The notes: generated by a model not told the origin, from the sequence alone. Positions 23,345 to 34,821 are shown, numbered from the stretch's first letter. The stretch: 64,000 nucleotides of DNA from Schistocerca nitens (GCF_023898315.1 NC_064614.1:498744109-498808108), one strand, 5' to 3'. Translations and numbers: made by a program.

Positions 23345-25746
23345 TTGTTGTTGTTGTGGTCTTCAGTCCTTCTCAACCACTTCTTCCCTTTCATGTCCCT
23401 CGACTCTTATAACTGCCATCTGGTTTCTGTACAAATTGTAAATAGCCTTTCACTGTCTGTATTTTACTCCTGCCACCTTCAGAATTTGAAAGAGAGTATT
23501 ACAGTCCACATTGTCAAAAGCTTCCTCTAAGTCTACAAATGCTAGAAACGTAGGTTTGCCTTTTCTTAATCTAGCTTCTAAAATAAGTCGTAGGGTCAGA
23601 ATTGCCTCACGTGTTCCATTATTTCTACGGAATCCAAACTGATCTTCCCCAACGTCGGCTTCTACCAGTTTTTCCATTCGTCTGTAAAGTTTTCTTGTTA
23701 GTATTTTGCAGCCGTGACTTATTAAACTGCTAGTTCGGTAATTTTCACATCTGTCAACGCCTGCTTTCTTTGGGATTGGAATTATTATATTCTTCTTGAA
23801 GTCTGAGGGTATTTCGCCTGTCTCATACATTTTGCTCACCAGATGGTAGAGTTTTGTTAGGACTGGCTCTCCCAAGGCTGTCAGTAGTTCTAATGGAATG
23901 TTGCCTACTCCCGGGGAGTTGTTTCGACTCAGGTCTTTCAGTGCTCGGTCAAACTCTTCACGCAGTGTCATATCTCCCATTTCATCTTCATCTACATCCT
24001 CTTCCATTTCCATAATAATGTCCTCAAGTACATCACCCTTGTATAGACCCTCTGTATACTCCTTTCACCTTTCTGCTTTCCCTTCTTTGCTTAGAACTGT
24101 GTTTCCATCTGAGCTCTTGATATTCATACAAGTGGTTCTCTTTTCTCCAAAGATCTCTTTAATTTTCCTGTAGGCAGTGTCTATCTTACCTCTAGTGCGA
24201 TAAACCTCTACATCCTTACATTTGTCCTCTAGCCATGCCTGCTTAGCCATTTTTCACTTCCTGTTAATCTAATTTTTGAGACGTTTGTATTCCTTTTTGC
24301 CTGCTTCATTGACTGCATTTTTATATTTTCTACTTTCGTCAATTAAATTCAATATTTCTTCTGTCACCCAAGGATTTCTATTAGCCCTCGTCTTTTTACC
24401 TACTTTACCCTCTGCTGCCTTCACTACTTCATCCCTCAAAGCTACCCATTCTTCTTCTACAGTATTTCTTTCCCCCATTCTTGTCATTTGTTCCCTTATC
24501 TGTCCCTGAAACTCTGTATAACCTCTGGTTTAGTCAGTTTATCCAGGTCCCATCTCCTTAAATTCCCACCTTTTTGCAGTTTCTTCAGTTTTAATCTACA
24601 GTTCATAACCACTAGATTGTGGTCAGAGTCAACATCAGCCCCTGGAAGTGTCTTACAGTTTAAAACCTGGTTCCTAAATCTCTGTCTTACCATTATATAA
24701 TCTATCTGATACCTTCTAGTATCTCCAGGCTTCTTCCATGTATACAACCTTCTTTTATGATTCTTGAACCAAGTGTTAGCTATGATTAAGTTGTGCTCTG
24801 TGCAAAATTCCACCAGGCGGCTTCCTCTTTCATTTCTTACCCCCCAATCCATATTCACCTGCTACGTTTCCTTCTCTCCCTTTGCCTACTACCGAATTGC
24901 AGTCACCCATGGTTATTAAATTTTCGTCTCCCTTCACTATCTGAATAATTTCTTTTATTTAATCATACATTTCTTTAATTTCTTCGTCATCTGCAGAGCT
25001 AGTTGGCATATAGTCTTGTACTACTGTCGTAGGCGTGGGCTTCGTGTCTATCTTGGCCACAATAATGCGTTCGCTGTGCTGTTTGTAGTAGCTTACCCGC
25101 ATTCCTATTGTTTTATTCATTATTAAAGCTACTCCTACATTACCCCTATTTGATTTTGTATTTATAACCCTGTATTCACCTGACCAAAAGTCTTGTTCCT
25201 CCTGCCACCGAACTTCACTCATTCCCACTACATCCAACTTTAACCTATCCATTTCCCTTTTTAAATTTTCTAGTCTACCTGCCCGATTAAGGGATCTGAC
25301 ATTCCTCGCTCCGTTCCGTAGAACTCCAGTTTTCTTTCTCCTGATAACGACGTCCTCCGTAGTAGACCCCGCCTGGAGATTCGAATGGGGGACTATTTTA
25401 CCTCCGGAATATTTTACCCAAGAGGGCGCCATCATCATTTATCCATACAGTAAAGCTGCACGCCCTCGGGAAACATTATGGCTGTAGTTTCCCCTTGCTT
25501 TCAGCCGTTCTCAGTACCAGCACAGCAAGGCCGTTTTGGTTAGTATTACAAGGCCAGATCAGTCAATCATCGAGACTGTTGCCCCTGCAACTACTGAAAA
25601 GGCTGCTGCCCTCTTTAGGAACCACACTTTTGTCTGGCCTCTCAACAGATACCCCTCCGTTGTGGTTGCACCTATGGTACGGCTATCTGTATCGCTGAGG
25701 TACGCAAGCCTCCCCACCAACGGCAAGGTCCATGGTTCATGGGGAG
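23345..25746 (-). mobile_element. RTE-like non-LTR retrotransposon, copy C (both ends, internal deletion)
   Basis: A perfect 12-bp duplication GCCTTTTTCGAT flanks it at 23333-23344 and 25747-25758. On the minus strand it has the 5' UTR (25746 to about 25440, starting CCCCATGAACCATGGACC), endonuclease, linker and the first half of RT. It then jumps at about 23370 to the last bases before the (CAA)n tail. About 0.86 kb of RT palm and C-terminus is missing compared with copy A, with an AGG microhomology at the junction. It inserted as a complete unit, so the deletion either pre-dated insertion or arose during it. Confidence 0.9.
23450..25438 (-). pseudogene. Endonuclease and partial reverse transcriptase (LINE copy C)
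   Basis: The segment 25438-24959 starts MMMAPSWVKYSGGKIV and contains the APE-type endonuclease motifs NVRSLNRAGRLENL and VGMSEVRWQEEQDFW, with the catalytic Glu in SEVRWQ. A further segment at 24858-24496 holds the endonuclease end (DSDHNLVVMNC, the SDH motif). Segments 24487-24065 are the linker. Segment 24013-23450 is RT fingers through AFVDLEEAFDNVD, the first catalytic Asp block. The FADD block is deleted. This is the most complete endonuclease of its family in the window. Confidence 0.8.
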
Positions 25747-25758
25747 GCCTTTTTCGAT

Positions 25759-26520
25759 ATCGGTAATGAAACTAAATAAGTCGCGATCACGTGGCAAGTT
25801 GGGTAACGAAAATCTGCGAAACTCTCTGCGTCTGTCTGTAAGTCGACGTTCGTGCCAAAAATGATACTAAAAACTTGTATTTGTGATGTATGTTGTTAAG
25901 AAATGTGAAGTATGAAACAAAGCTGCAAGACGCATCTGGTACTTCCCAAGTTGGCTCCCTCTCGCTTACACTCTTTCCGCTCAGAGAGCACAGCTTGATA
26001 GAGGGGAAAGTGTGCACTTGGGTGAGAAAGATTGGGACGCATGCACAAGAACCGCACTTGTGCGGAGTTCTTGGCCGTGCGTGCTGTAGATGATGTAGAA
26101 CTGGTACCAGGTGACCATGTGACCCTCCGCTGCTGACATAACTCAGGGCATTGAAATGTTGTGTATGTGCCACTTGGTTATATAGCTCCGGAGCAGTAAG
26201 ATGGGTCAACGTAAAGGCACGACAGAATGGCAGAGAGGATCTATGGCCATGACCATACCGTGAATAAAGTTTGCCATATTTGTTGGTGTATCAGTGTGGA
26301 TTGTCAAAAAAAAAAAATTAATAGCGAGCAAGATATCTGATAAATACAGGTTTGAAACAAATAAAGATGTGCACTGCAGCACTGGTACAGAAAAAAAGGA
26401 GAACTAGTGGTTTCTTCACAAGATCAACGTCACTGCAAAGTGGAAGACAGTCATTTTAAGTGACATACGGAAACGACGAAAATAATTGATGGGGAGGTCT
26501 GGTTGGCAATTTTAAGTCCG
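25759..26520. other. Non-coding stretch, unassigned
   Basis: No protein or known repeat is recognised. An A-run of 11 bases at about 26307-26317 could be a retroposon tail, but no element head could be tied to it. Confidence 0.35.
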
Positions 26521-26700
26521 CTCTTACCGAATGCGAATCATGTATCTTAGAATATCGCTCAAGTGTGTGGGGCCTACACCAAGGGGAACTAATCGGTGAT
26601 GTTGAACGTATTCAAAGAAGAGCGCCACGAATTGTCAATGAAATGCTGGAAACGCCGAGCTGGAGGAGGTTAGAGAGTTAATGTCAACTATCCCGTGAAA
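26521..26700 (+). pseudogene. Reverse transcriptase C-terminal fragment (CR1/Jockey-like)
   Basis: In one plus-strand frame bases 26544-26640 read CILEYRSSVWGLHQGE followed by VERIQRRAPRIVNEM. This is the conserved region after the RT palm in arthropod CR1/Jockey-type LINEs (EYxSSVWxPxQ, then IExIQRRAARFV). The flanks are decayed. It is a short fossil. Confidence 0.65.
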
Positions 26701-27060
26701 GTTTCAATATTTTCACGGATAAAGGCGTCTGGATTGTATTTTTGCTTCGTTTTGCCTACTTTCATCATCGTTTAAGTTGGCAGTTGACGCCTCTGTCAGG
26801 CACAGGATTTATCACAACAGAAACTTTCACGAGTTGTAAGTATTGTTCTGACAATGACAGTAGATGAAATGTCGTAATAAATATAAGTACATTAAGCGAA
26901 CCAGACGGCTTCAGTCTTAAAAATAGTCAAAAATCGTCACTTACACGTATTCTTGGGTACTGTACACGCAATGGTAACTTTCCGATTCAGGGAATAAGTA
27001 TTACACGACATGTAACACGGGTTAAAATTAGTTGGTCTAAATAATTCTGCTGGGCTAGAA

Positions 27061-27243
27061 ATGATGCCGCAGCTGGTTTTAGTTAATGATAGAGTCTCTT
27101 ATTACTTCACTAAAGCAGTAAGAGAAGGAAGATTAGAGTTTAATACACCGTTGAAAGCGATGTTACTAGAGCTGCATGAAAAGCTCGGGTCGGAAACGGA
27201 GAAAGACCGCTTTCTTGCCAAGGAAACTATCCTGGCATCTTCT
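27061..27243 (+). CDS. Short open frame of unknown nature
   Basis: The 60-codon frame begins MMPQLVLVNDRVSYYFTKAV and is rich in charged residues (REGRLEFN, KLGSETEKDRF). I do not recognise it. It could be a decayed transposon segment or chance. No promoter, intron signal or neighbouring gene supports it as a real gene. Confidence 0.15.
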
Positions 27244-28214
27244 TAAAAAATCTGAGGAACCCGTGGAAATCCCAGCTCTGCATGGAAGGATGGGGATCCG
27301 AGCCGCCGTCCTGCAGAACACAGGGCGAGGGTCTCACCAGTTCCACTTAGCTCAGCAGCACCAGTAAAACTATTCATTACAGCGGTCTACAAGTTATCGT
27401 GCAGTAATCTTGTTTTCTCGACAGAAGCTGTTACAACGAAGCACAATTCACGGCACTTAGTGACGTTGCTAACTGATTTGTCCGACAAGAGCCGCGGAAT
27501 TTAGGTGCACCGCGACTGCCCATCGCGCCCAATCCGGAATATTTGCCCTCCGCCGAGATTTTCTAGATTTCAGTTGGCGGTGTCCCAGAAAGAAGCGGTT
27601 TACCGTTGCATTCTTCCGAGGTCTGCGTCTCCAGGTGACCCGCAACCAGGTGGAGGAATCCAAAGCACGCTGCCGGTGCGACCACGGAGACGAGATCCAG
27701 GTGATAACTTTGGCCACAAGTAGCACGATCTCGTGCGAAAGCGAAACAAAATTCTGCGTTTTTTGTAAATTTCACGGCGCGTGTGCTACTACAGATAAGA
27801 GTTTTAGGCCGCCGAGAGTAGGTTTCTTCTATAGTCTATTGTCCATGCTAGTTGGAGGCAAACTATTTTCGTCAAAGCCCACAAACAACTGTTAGCTTCC
27901 CCAGGAGGATCACGCCTTACGTCTCACCGATTTTAGCGAGCTTCAACGCTCTACTCAGGGAAGTGCTTAAGAGTAACTCATGTAGAAGTGCTTAAGTCAC
28001 TATGCTTCCGTTTCTAAAGAGAGGCAGTTATGGTCACGGTATTGAATCCAGAACGGATCATTTGAAATCTGTAAAACAATTCAAAAAACAGATCTGCAAT
28101 TCAACAATTTTCAAAAATGGAATAATTAGTGATTTTGACCCCTCCGCACTAGCACTTGGACAGCTACACTGATATACACGAGTGTTCTGCGTATGTCCCT
28201 ACTCGTTGTGGGAA
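27244..28214. other. Non-coding stretch, unassigned
   Basis: The block 27470-27720 is GC-richer than its surroundings and open on both strands, but no domain is recognisable. No repeat shared with the rest of the window was noticed. Confidence 0.35.
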
Positions 28215-28640
28215 GGGACTAGAATATGGCTGATAAATTTTTTTACAGCAATCCTAAAATCGGGATGTTTTCCACAAAGCTTTAAAAATTATTAATGTTA
28301 CTGCTGCTCTGAAACCGAAGAATCTCTCGGATAAAGTAAAAAGCTATCGTCTAGTAGCACGTCTCTGTTATTGCTAAAAACTTTTGGAGACACTTCTGTT
28401 AGATTACATCAGGTACAACAATCTTTGAAAACATCCATGCAGATCAAACAGGTTTCAGAGTTAAAAGAAGCTGCACAGACCAAGTTCTAAGCCTGGTCAC
28501 ACATATGCAAGCTGGATTTCAGAAACAGTTGAAGAGAAATACAGACTTTGTCGTCTTGGCTGACGCCCTACGATACCCCTCTTATACGGGGCATAAACAA
28601 AATTGTTGACAACGTACCACTAGAGGGGAAGTCATGAAGA
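28215..28640 (+). pseudogene. Host LINE reverse transcriptase, segment 1 (Jockey/CR1-like)
   Basis: In shifting plus-strand frames the sequence reads FTAILKSGCFPQSFK, then SDKVKSYRLVARLC, then HADQTGFRVKRSCTDQVLSL and QAGFQKQLKRNTDFVVLADALYD. This is the fingers and first palm part of a non-LTR RT (normally SYRPISLLS, then QAGFRxxRSCTDQVL, then the AAYDTV Asp block). The gene breaks off here and resumes at 33.85 kb. It is the oldest layer of the nested block. Confidence 0.75.
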
Positions 28641-28699
28641 ACAGTTTAATGTAGGATTCTTGTGGTCCATGAAGTGGGGAAACTACCTCAAACTGGGCT

Positions 28700-29035
28700 A
28701 TGAAAACTACCTAAGCTATAGCGCAAGCGTGTCGCGTGACATTTTCAATATTCTCTCGCTCTCTTAGTGCAAACTATTAGATCTAGAAAAAACTGAATAG
28801 GAACTTTTGATATGAAACTGAATGTAGTTTAAGTTTGCACTGGAATACGTTTTCGCTAGCGGCTGCGATTTTCGGGTAATTCTAGAAAAACATACGAAAG
28901 TGACCTTCAAACACACCTTCACAACCCCCCCCCCCCCCCCCCCACCGGGTCAATTTTTTTAGTATGTTGCTCATGTCACTCCTTTCTACCGCTTTACAAA
29001 GACTTGCGACTACACCAATTATTGCTCATATTCGA
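28700..29035 (+). repeat. Inverted repeat, left arm
   Basis: The block ACTATTAG, then TAGTTTAAKTTTG, then AACCTTCAAACACACC, then TTTAGTATGTTG, then CACTCCTTYC reappears in reverse complement at 32640-32905. It contains a run of 19 C at 28925-28943. The arms flank LINE 2 and could be the long termini of one decayed foldback-type DNA element or two separate repeats in opposite orientation. Confidence 0.6.
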
Positions 29036-29391
29036 CTTTTTTTGGTCTTCATTTACTGGGCTATTATGCCACTGGCTTAGTCGTGCACCTACAAATTGTA
29101 ACATAGACTTTTTTGTAAATTGTACCTCAGAATTTTGTGAATTTTAACAACATAAAAATAATAATTAAAACTTTTTTTGCCTGGACTTCTTACTACTAAA
29201 ATACTGTGCTAGTAAAGGTTAAACTTAAGACGAACTGCAAACGTAATCTGCTATTGCATAATTTTTACAAGTCGTTTTACTTTCATTGTCCTCACGGGAA
29301 AGTTTAAATTAATAGCGCTAACGAGATAGCGGACCCAGCTGATGGCGACCAGTCAGTGAGGACCATACTACTACTACTACTACTACTACTA

Positions 29392-32300
29392 TTACGTGAT
29401 CAGGCCCAGTGGACCGCACGTATCTACAAGTTTCCTCCTCCACTGTATTCTGTCCATTGCTGCTATCCGCCATTCGTCCACATCTACTGACACTTGGTTT
29501 AAATCTTCGTGGAGTCCATCCCTCCAACGCTTCTTGGGTCTCCTTGGCGGTCTCTTTCCTGTAGGTGTGAAATCCAGGAGCTTCCGAGGCCATCTGTGAT
29601 CCTCCATCCGGGCCACATGGCCGGCCAACTGCATTCGTTTAGCTTTGACAGTTCGTGCTATGTTGGGCTGCTGGTATAGTTCCTCAAGCTCTTGGTTGTA
29701 TCTGATCCTCCATTCCCCTGTATCTGCCTCCAGAACCGGACCGACGATCTTCCGAAGCACTTTTCTCTCAAAAACAAGGAGCTTATGGAAGTCCTGTTTC
29801 CGGTTACTCCATGTCTCACAGCCATATAGAACAACAGACTGGATCAGGGTTTTGTACAGTCGAATCTTGAACTGTCTGGAGAGAGATTTGGACCAAAGCA
29901 GTTGTGCTAGGCTGTGGTAAGATCGGTTTCCTGCTTGTATTCTGGCATTGATCTCTGCTTCACATGACGAGTTCTCAGTGAAAAGTGCCCCTAGGTATTT
30001 GAATTCTTGCACTCTCTTGTAGGAATGGTCCCCAACCTGCAGCGATTGTAGATGATCAGCAGTCTGACAATGACCACGCGTCATAACGAGGTACTCTGTC
30101 TTGGCTTCGTTCATGTTTAGCCCAAATTTGCTGGCAGCCTCCTTTAGTGCTTTGGTCATTTGCTCCAACTCCTCTTCCGACCTAGAGAGTAAACAGATGT
30201 CGTCTGCATAGGCTAAGTATGCCAGTCTCTTTCCTTCAATTTCAATCCCTTCGTTCTCTTGGAAGGTCTCGCGTACGATCTTCTCGAGGGCAAAGTTGAA
30301 CAGGATAGGGGACAACCCATCTCCTTGCCTGAGTCCTGTCACAATTTCAAACTCCTGAGTTACGCGATTTCCCATCTTCACCTTTGCACGTGTTTCGTTC
30401 AGACAGATCTTTATCAGATTGCTGAGTTTCTCTGCTATGCCAAACTCCCTTAAACAGTTGAGCAGGCTCTTTCGATGTATGCAATCATAGGCCTTCTTAA
30501 AATCAACGAATAAAATACGCAAATCTTTACCATATTCACCCAGTTTCTCAGTGAGCTGCCGGAGACTGAAGATGTGATCTACTGTTGACCGTCCTGGCCG
30601 GAAACCTCCCTGGTACTCCCCAATCACCGATTCTGCCACTGGCTGAATGAGGCAATTGGACAGGATCTTATATCAGACGTTAAGCAGGGCGATTCCTCGA
30701 TAGTTGTCACATTTCAGTTTGTCGCCCTTCTTATGTATTGGACAAATCAGAGCTGTTTTCCATTCTCCTGGTAGTTCTTCTTTGGTCCATATTGCCTGTA
30801 GCAGTCGGTGTATTTTTTCTGCAAGTTTCTCTCCTCCTGCCAGGATCATTTCAGCCTGTATTCCATCTTCATCTGGACTATTATTCTGTTTAAGGTGTCT
30901 GATTCTGGTTTTTATCTCATCCAGGGTAGGTGGGGGATAGTCTGCATCGGCTGTAATTGGGTACTGGAAATCAAACTGCAGTTCGGGTTCATCACAATTT
31001 AGCAGCTGTCGAAAGTACTCTTTCCATCTCTCAGCTATGTCCCTATCGTTCGTCAGCATCTTATCACGGGAATCTTTGACAAATTTCTGCTTGGCCTGGT
31101 GACCTTTTCAGAGGTACTTCACCCTTTTGTCCTCTGAAGTGATGATATTCCTTATGTATTTCCTTTTTGCTCTTCTCAGAATTGCTTGTGTAGTCTTTCG
31201 GACCTCCTCAAATTGTGCTTTGGCCCGTGCCAGATTTGTCCCCTTCAGCCATTTGTTCCTGGCTTCCTTTCTCCTTTCCAGGGCATCTGCACATTCCTTT
31301 CCAAACCAGATCTTCTTGTCCACTGGGTTTCCCATGAGTGTTTCCTTTGCTGTATCCCTAACTGAGCTCTTGATGTTTCCCCACATTAGTTCGAGGTCCT
31401 GATTCGCGTCCATTTCACTGAGTGCTTCAAAGCGGTTACTAAGTTGCAACCTCCTGCCTCGGGCATGGATGTGTGTGATGTCCTTAGGTTAGTTAGGTTT
31501 AAGTAGTTCTAAGTTCTAGGGGACTAATGACCTGAGAAGTTGAGTCCCATAGTGCTCAGAGCCATTTGAACCATTTTTTTAAGTTGCAACTGATATCTGG
31601 TCTTCGTTGCCTCATCTTTCAGTTTCTGCACGTGGTACCTTTCCACTCTTTTTAACTTAGGCCCCGTTCTTCCTTTACACTGTATGTTTAAACGGCCTCT
31701 GACCAGGAAATGATCACTCCCACCTTCTGCACCCCGCGCTGTCTTAACGTCTAACACCCATCTCTTGGCTCTGAGATCAATGGCAATATGGTCTATTTGA
31801 TTTACAATTCTCCCATCTTGTGATACCCAGGTTCCTTTATGTATGTTTTTCCGCTGGAAGTTTGTGCTGGAGATGAACAACCCTAATGATGTAGCGAAGC
31901 TGATGAACCTAACTCCATTGTCATTGCTTAGGTTGTGTAGACTGTGCCTTCCTGTTGTGTCTTGGAATATGTGTTCTTTCCCAACCTTGGCATTCATATC
32001 ACCAAGGAGGATCCTCAGGTGTCCATTTGGTATAGCGTCCATCACTGCCTCTAGCTGTGCATAGAACTCGTCTTTCACTTCACATTCGCTCTCCTCCGTG
32101 GGAGCATGACAGTTCACAAAAGTCGCCTTAATATGCTTTACGTCCAGTGTTAGAACAGATATTCTTGGGTTGACTGAAACAAATTTTGAAACATTAGTGG
32201 CCAACGTCTTACTGACGCAGAAACCAGTGCCTAACAGATGACCTCGTTCACACGCTCCATACAGAATTGTACAGTTTTCAACATCAATGCTCCCAGCATC

Positions 32301-32490
32301 GTTCCACCGGATTTCTTGCAGTGCAACTAGGTCTAGTTCGTACCTCTGAATTTCCTTGACCACAGTGATTGCAGCTCCTGTCTTGTACAGACTCCTTACA
32401 TTCCATGTTCCAAATCGTATACCGTTTCTTTGCCATTGACGTCGTCTATTTTTGTCAGTAATGTTCCGAGGCTTACTTGTAGTCTTGAAA
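29392..32490 (-). pseudogene. Endonuclease-reverse transcriptase of LINE 2 (two stops plus a SINE)
   Basis: Read on the minus strand, the frame opens near 32490 and shows the APE endonuclease motifs FGTWNVRSLYKTGA, ALQEIRWND (catalytic Glu), LLGDMNAKVG and GGSDHFLV (His). The RT follows: ALICPIHKKGDKLKCDNYRG, QGGFRPGRSTVDH, FVDFKKAYDCI, GLRQGDGLSPILFNFALE and LAYADDICLLS with intact YADD. A C-terminal domain ends in RRPKKRWRDGLHEDLN. After removal of the 140-bp SINE plus duplication all segments lie in one frame, broken only by in-frame TGA codons at about 31108 and 30673. No in-frame ATG upstream of the endonuclease was found, so the start is unsettled. Confidence 0.88.
31451..31580 (+). mobile_element. 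5'-truncated tRNA-derived SINE inside LINE 2
   Basis: It begins inside box B (CTCCTGCCTCGGGCATGG), lacks the tRNA head, and ends CAGAGCCATTTGAACCATTT plus T's. A 10-bp duplication AAGTTGCAAC flanks it at 31441-31450 and 31581-31590. It interrupts the LINE 2 endonuclease-RT frame just after the endonuclease and shifts it by two bases. Confidence 0.9.
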
Positions 32491-32639
32491 GCATGTTTAA
32501 TTTTTTACGGAGAGAGGGTGCTGGCCTCCCGTCCAACCTGTGGTGTTACCCTCACAGCTTACAGGACTGCTGGCTTTTCTTTAGGGGTGGGCTCCCCTCA
32601 GTGAGGACCATAAAGGCCGGATATCGGGAATGATGGGTA

Positions 32640-32903
32640 CAGTCGCAATTTTTTGTAGAGTGGTTGGAAGGAGTGTCGTAAACAACATACTAAAAATACT
32701 GATCGGTTGGGGGTACGTATGGGGTTGGTGGTGTGTTTGAAGGTTACTTTGTGCGTTTTTATTTAATTACTCGAAAACAAGGTCTCTAGAGAAAATCTAG
32801 TCCAGTACAAAATTAAACTACATTACATTTCATACAAATGAGATCTTATTCATGTTTACTCTGTAACTAATAGTTTCCGAAAAAGAGCGAGGTCATGCCC
32901 TGT
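32640..32903 (-). repeat. Inverted repeat, right arm
   Basis: It is the reverse complement of 28700-29035 with clear divergence; the outer part carries CTCGCTCTTTTTCGG against CTCGCTCTCTTAGTGC in the left arm. Its outer end is occupied by a mariner element inserted at a TA. Confidence 0.6.
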
Positions 32904-32904
32904 A

Positions 32905-33842
32905 GGGTGTATCAAAAAGAATCATCCTATTTTAAAAAATCATAACCATTATGTTATTTGAGATATGTGCGTGAACAACATACTGTTGGAAAGAGCAGAC
33001 TAGTTTTACACAGTTACCACTAGGTAGCTGCAGTGTGCGCCCACTTCAGTTCTAGTAAAAATGGTGTCGGGACAACGGAAAGCGACATGTGTTCTACGTT
33101 TTGTGCAGTGCGGATCAGTAATAGCTGTACTTTCGCACTAGGTATGGTGTGAAACTTCCTACAGCACAGAGCATTAGACGATGGCAGGAAAAGTTCAGAG
33201 AAACAGTTTGTATGTGTAAAGGCAAATCGCCAGGTTGTCCCTGAATGTCTGACGCAGACGCCAAACACATCCACCATAGTTTCACATGCAGTTCGCATAC
33301 ATCCGTTGGCCATGCAGCTCTACACATCAACGTGCCCCCGATGTCCCTCTGCGTGTATCGCTTCGACGTCTACACGTGAAACCATACAAAATTCAGCTAC
33401 TGCACGCTCTTTGTGAACTTCACAAACAACAAAGCGTGGAGCTCCGTAATTTCGTTCTTGGACTGGACCAAATTATTCAGCCTTACATTACTGGCCTCTG
33501 AGGTCACCGGATCTGACTGTATGTGATTATTTCTTGTGGGCGTTTATAAAAGACCCTGTTTATGTGCCTTCGTTACCAACAACAATGAATGAACTGAGGC
33601 ATCGCATAGGAACAGATGCCGAAGCTGTACCTCAAGACATGCTCGCTGCAGTGTGGGAACAATTTGGATAACGTGTTGACATATGCTGTGCAGCTCAAGG
33701 GGGGCATATTGAACACCTATGAGAAGGTATGGAAAAAACTTTTTTAGTTTCCCATTCATCAAAAAACAAAATTCATTGTACATGTTTATTAGTTTCAGAA
33801 GTGTAGACGTGCCAAATCGGATGATTCTTTTTGATACACCCT
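32905..33842 (+). mobile_element. Mariner-type (IS630/Tc1/mariner) transposon, internally deleted
   Basis: The ends are inverted repeats: GGGTGTATCAAAAAGAATCA at the left and its complement ending GATACACCCTG at the right, with TA at both sides (32903-32904 and 33843-33844). At 938 bp it is shorter than the roughly 1.25 kb usual for mariners of this type, because the middle of the transposase is missing. Confidence 0.85.
33061..33722 (+). pseudogene. Mariner-type transposase pseudogene
   Basis: The start MVSGQRKATCVLRFVQCGS (ATG 33061) and the following RYGVKLPTAQSIRRWQEKF form the N-terminal helix-turn-helix. The C-terminus reads PLRSPDLTVCDYFLWAFIKD, then VPSLPTTMNELRHRI, then QGGHIEHL, typical of insect mariners, with the last catalytic Asp in the SPDLTxCDYFLW motif. 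The segment carrying the first two catalytic Asp residues is gone. Frameshifts and a TAA (EQFG*RVDIC) also occur. The copy is dead, but its ends could still be recognised by a related transposase. Confidence 0.8.
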
Positions 33843-33850
33843 GTACCTTA

Positions 33851-34129
33851 GATAGCTTTGTCGGTTAATATGAATCAGTTACCTGATATAATTTATCCCC
33901 TGCATAAGCTGATTAAAGTCGACTGTGCCTAACCACACTGAGAATAAAGAATAATATGCTTTTAGAGAAGCTCTTACGAGTAGTACGGGTACTCTCGCGA
34001 GCAGGGAAAGGAAACTAAATGATGGTCTGCCTCAGAGGTCAGTAATATCCAGTACAAATTTCAACCTCTATATTTCTGATACACCTGAAAAGAGCGCAAA
34101 GAAGTTTGAATATGCTCACACTCTAGTAC
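33851..34129 (+). pseudogene. Host LINE reverse transcriptase, segment 2
   Basis: The frame reads LNDGLPQRSVISSTNFNLYI, then SDTPEKSAKKFEYAHTLVL. The first block corresponds to RT motif B (GLPQGSVLAPTLFNLY) and YAHT to the catalytic YADD. The Ty3/gypsy element enters directly after, at GTAC. The frame resumes in segment 3. Confidence 0.8.
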
Positions 34130-34819
34130 TGAAAGGTGGCTACACTGAGTCACAGCGCCAGAGACTGCGCCAAAGATTATTATTCCGCCGACTAGACTGG
34201 TGCAGTAGTAGTCGAGGGCAGTAGTAGCTCAGAGGATGTCGAGTGCAGTTGTTGTTCTGTTGGGCGAGAGAGTAGATGCTGCTCAGTTGGTGCAATGTAT
34301 AGATGGAAGATGTTGCAATGATCACACTATATTTTTCGTCAATATATATTGAGGTAAAAAAAAAGTATTACAGATTTCTTTAATGACAATGCCTCTTGGT
34401 CACAGGTTCAGTCAACAAAGCATCTGGCTCGTGTTCATGTATTAGACTTGTAATTCTGGTTTCTATGTGCAATTATAGTATTTCTGGTTTTTAAATTAGT
34501 TCATTGTAAATGGTGTTTAAAATATCTTGTCGTATTGAGGAAGAACCGAGCCTGATACACGTACGTTGAGTCACACTACCACACACAGAACAGTTACACT
34601 TGTGCTTTGTTGTCTCGTAGCTTTTGTAGTTGCAGGGGACTTAACTAATCAATTGTGTTAATGGTATTCCTTGTCATTCTTTATCTTTATATTTTATGCA
34701 GTCAGATTGCGTGCTAATACTACTCAGGGTCAACTGGTTACAAGACATTATAACTGGACACACAGCTACCTAAAGTTATTGCATTTATTCATTAATCTTT
34801 TTAATAAAGCCCCCATGCA
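34130..34819 (+). repeat. 5' LTR of LTR element 1
   Basis: The 690-bp LTR starts TGAAAGGTGGCTACA and ends CCCCCATGCA, with a polyadenylation signal AATAAA at 34803-34808. The empty mariner target CAATATATATTGAGG at about 34340 is intact here and proves the insertion in the 3' LTR. Confidence 0.88.
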
Positions 34820-34821
34820 CG

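Larger units (their letters stand above)
29368..32597 (-). mobile_element. RTE-like LINE of a second family ('LINE 2'), near full length
   Basis: A perfect 15-bp duplication TCAGTGAGGACCATA flanks it at 29353-29367 and 32598-32612. Without the inserted SINE it is about 3.09 kb, the usual size of RTE elements. On the minus strand it has a short 5' UTR, one endonuclease-RT frame, and a (TAG)n 3' tail at about 29368-29392. RTE clade is inferred from size, single frame and tail. Confidence 0.9.

Noticed and set aside
28925-28943. Run of 19 C as a functional G-quadruplex or telomere-like site
   Set aside because: A plain homopolymer inside a decayed repeat arm; most likely slippage.
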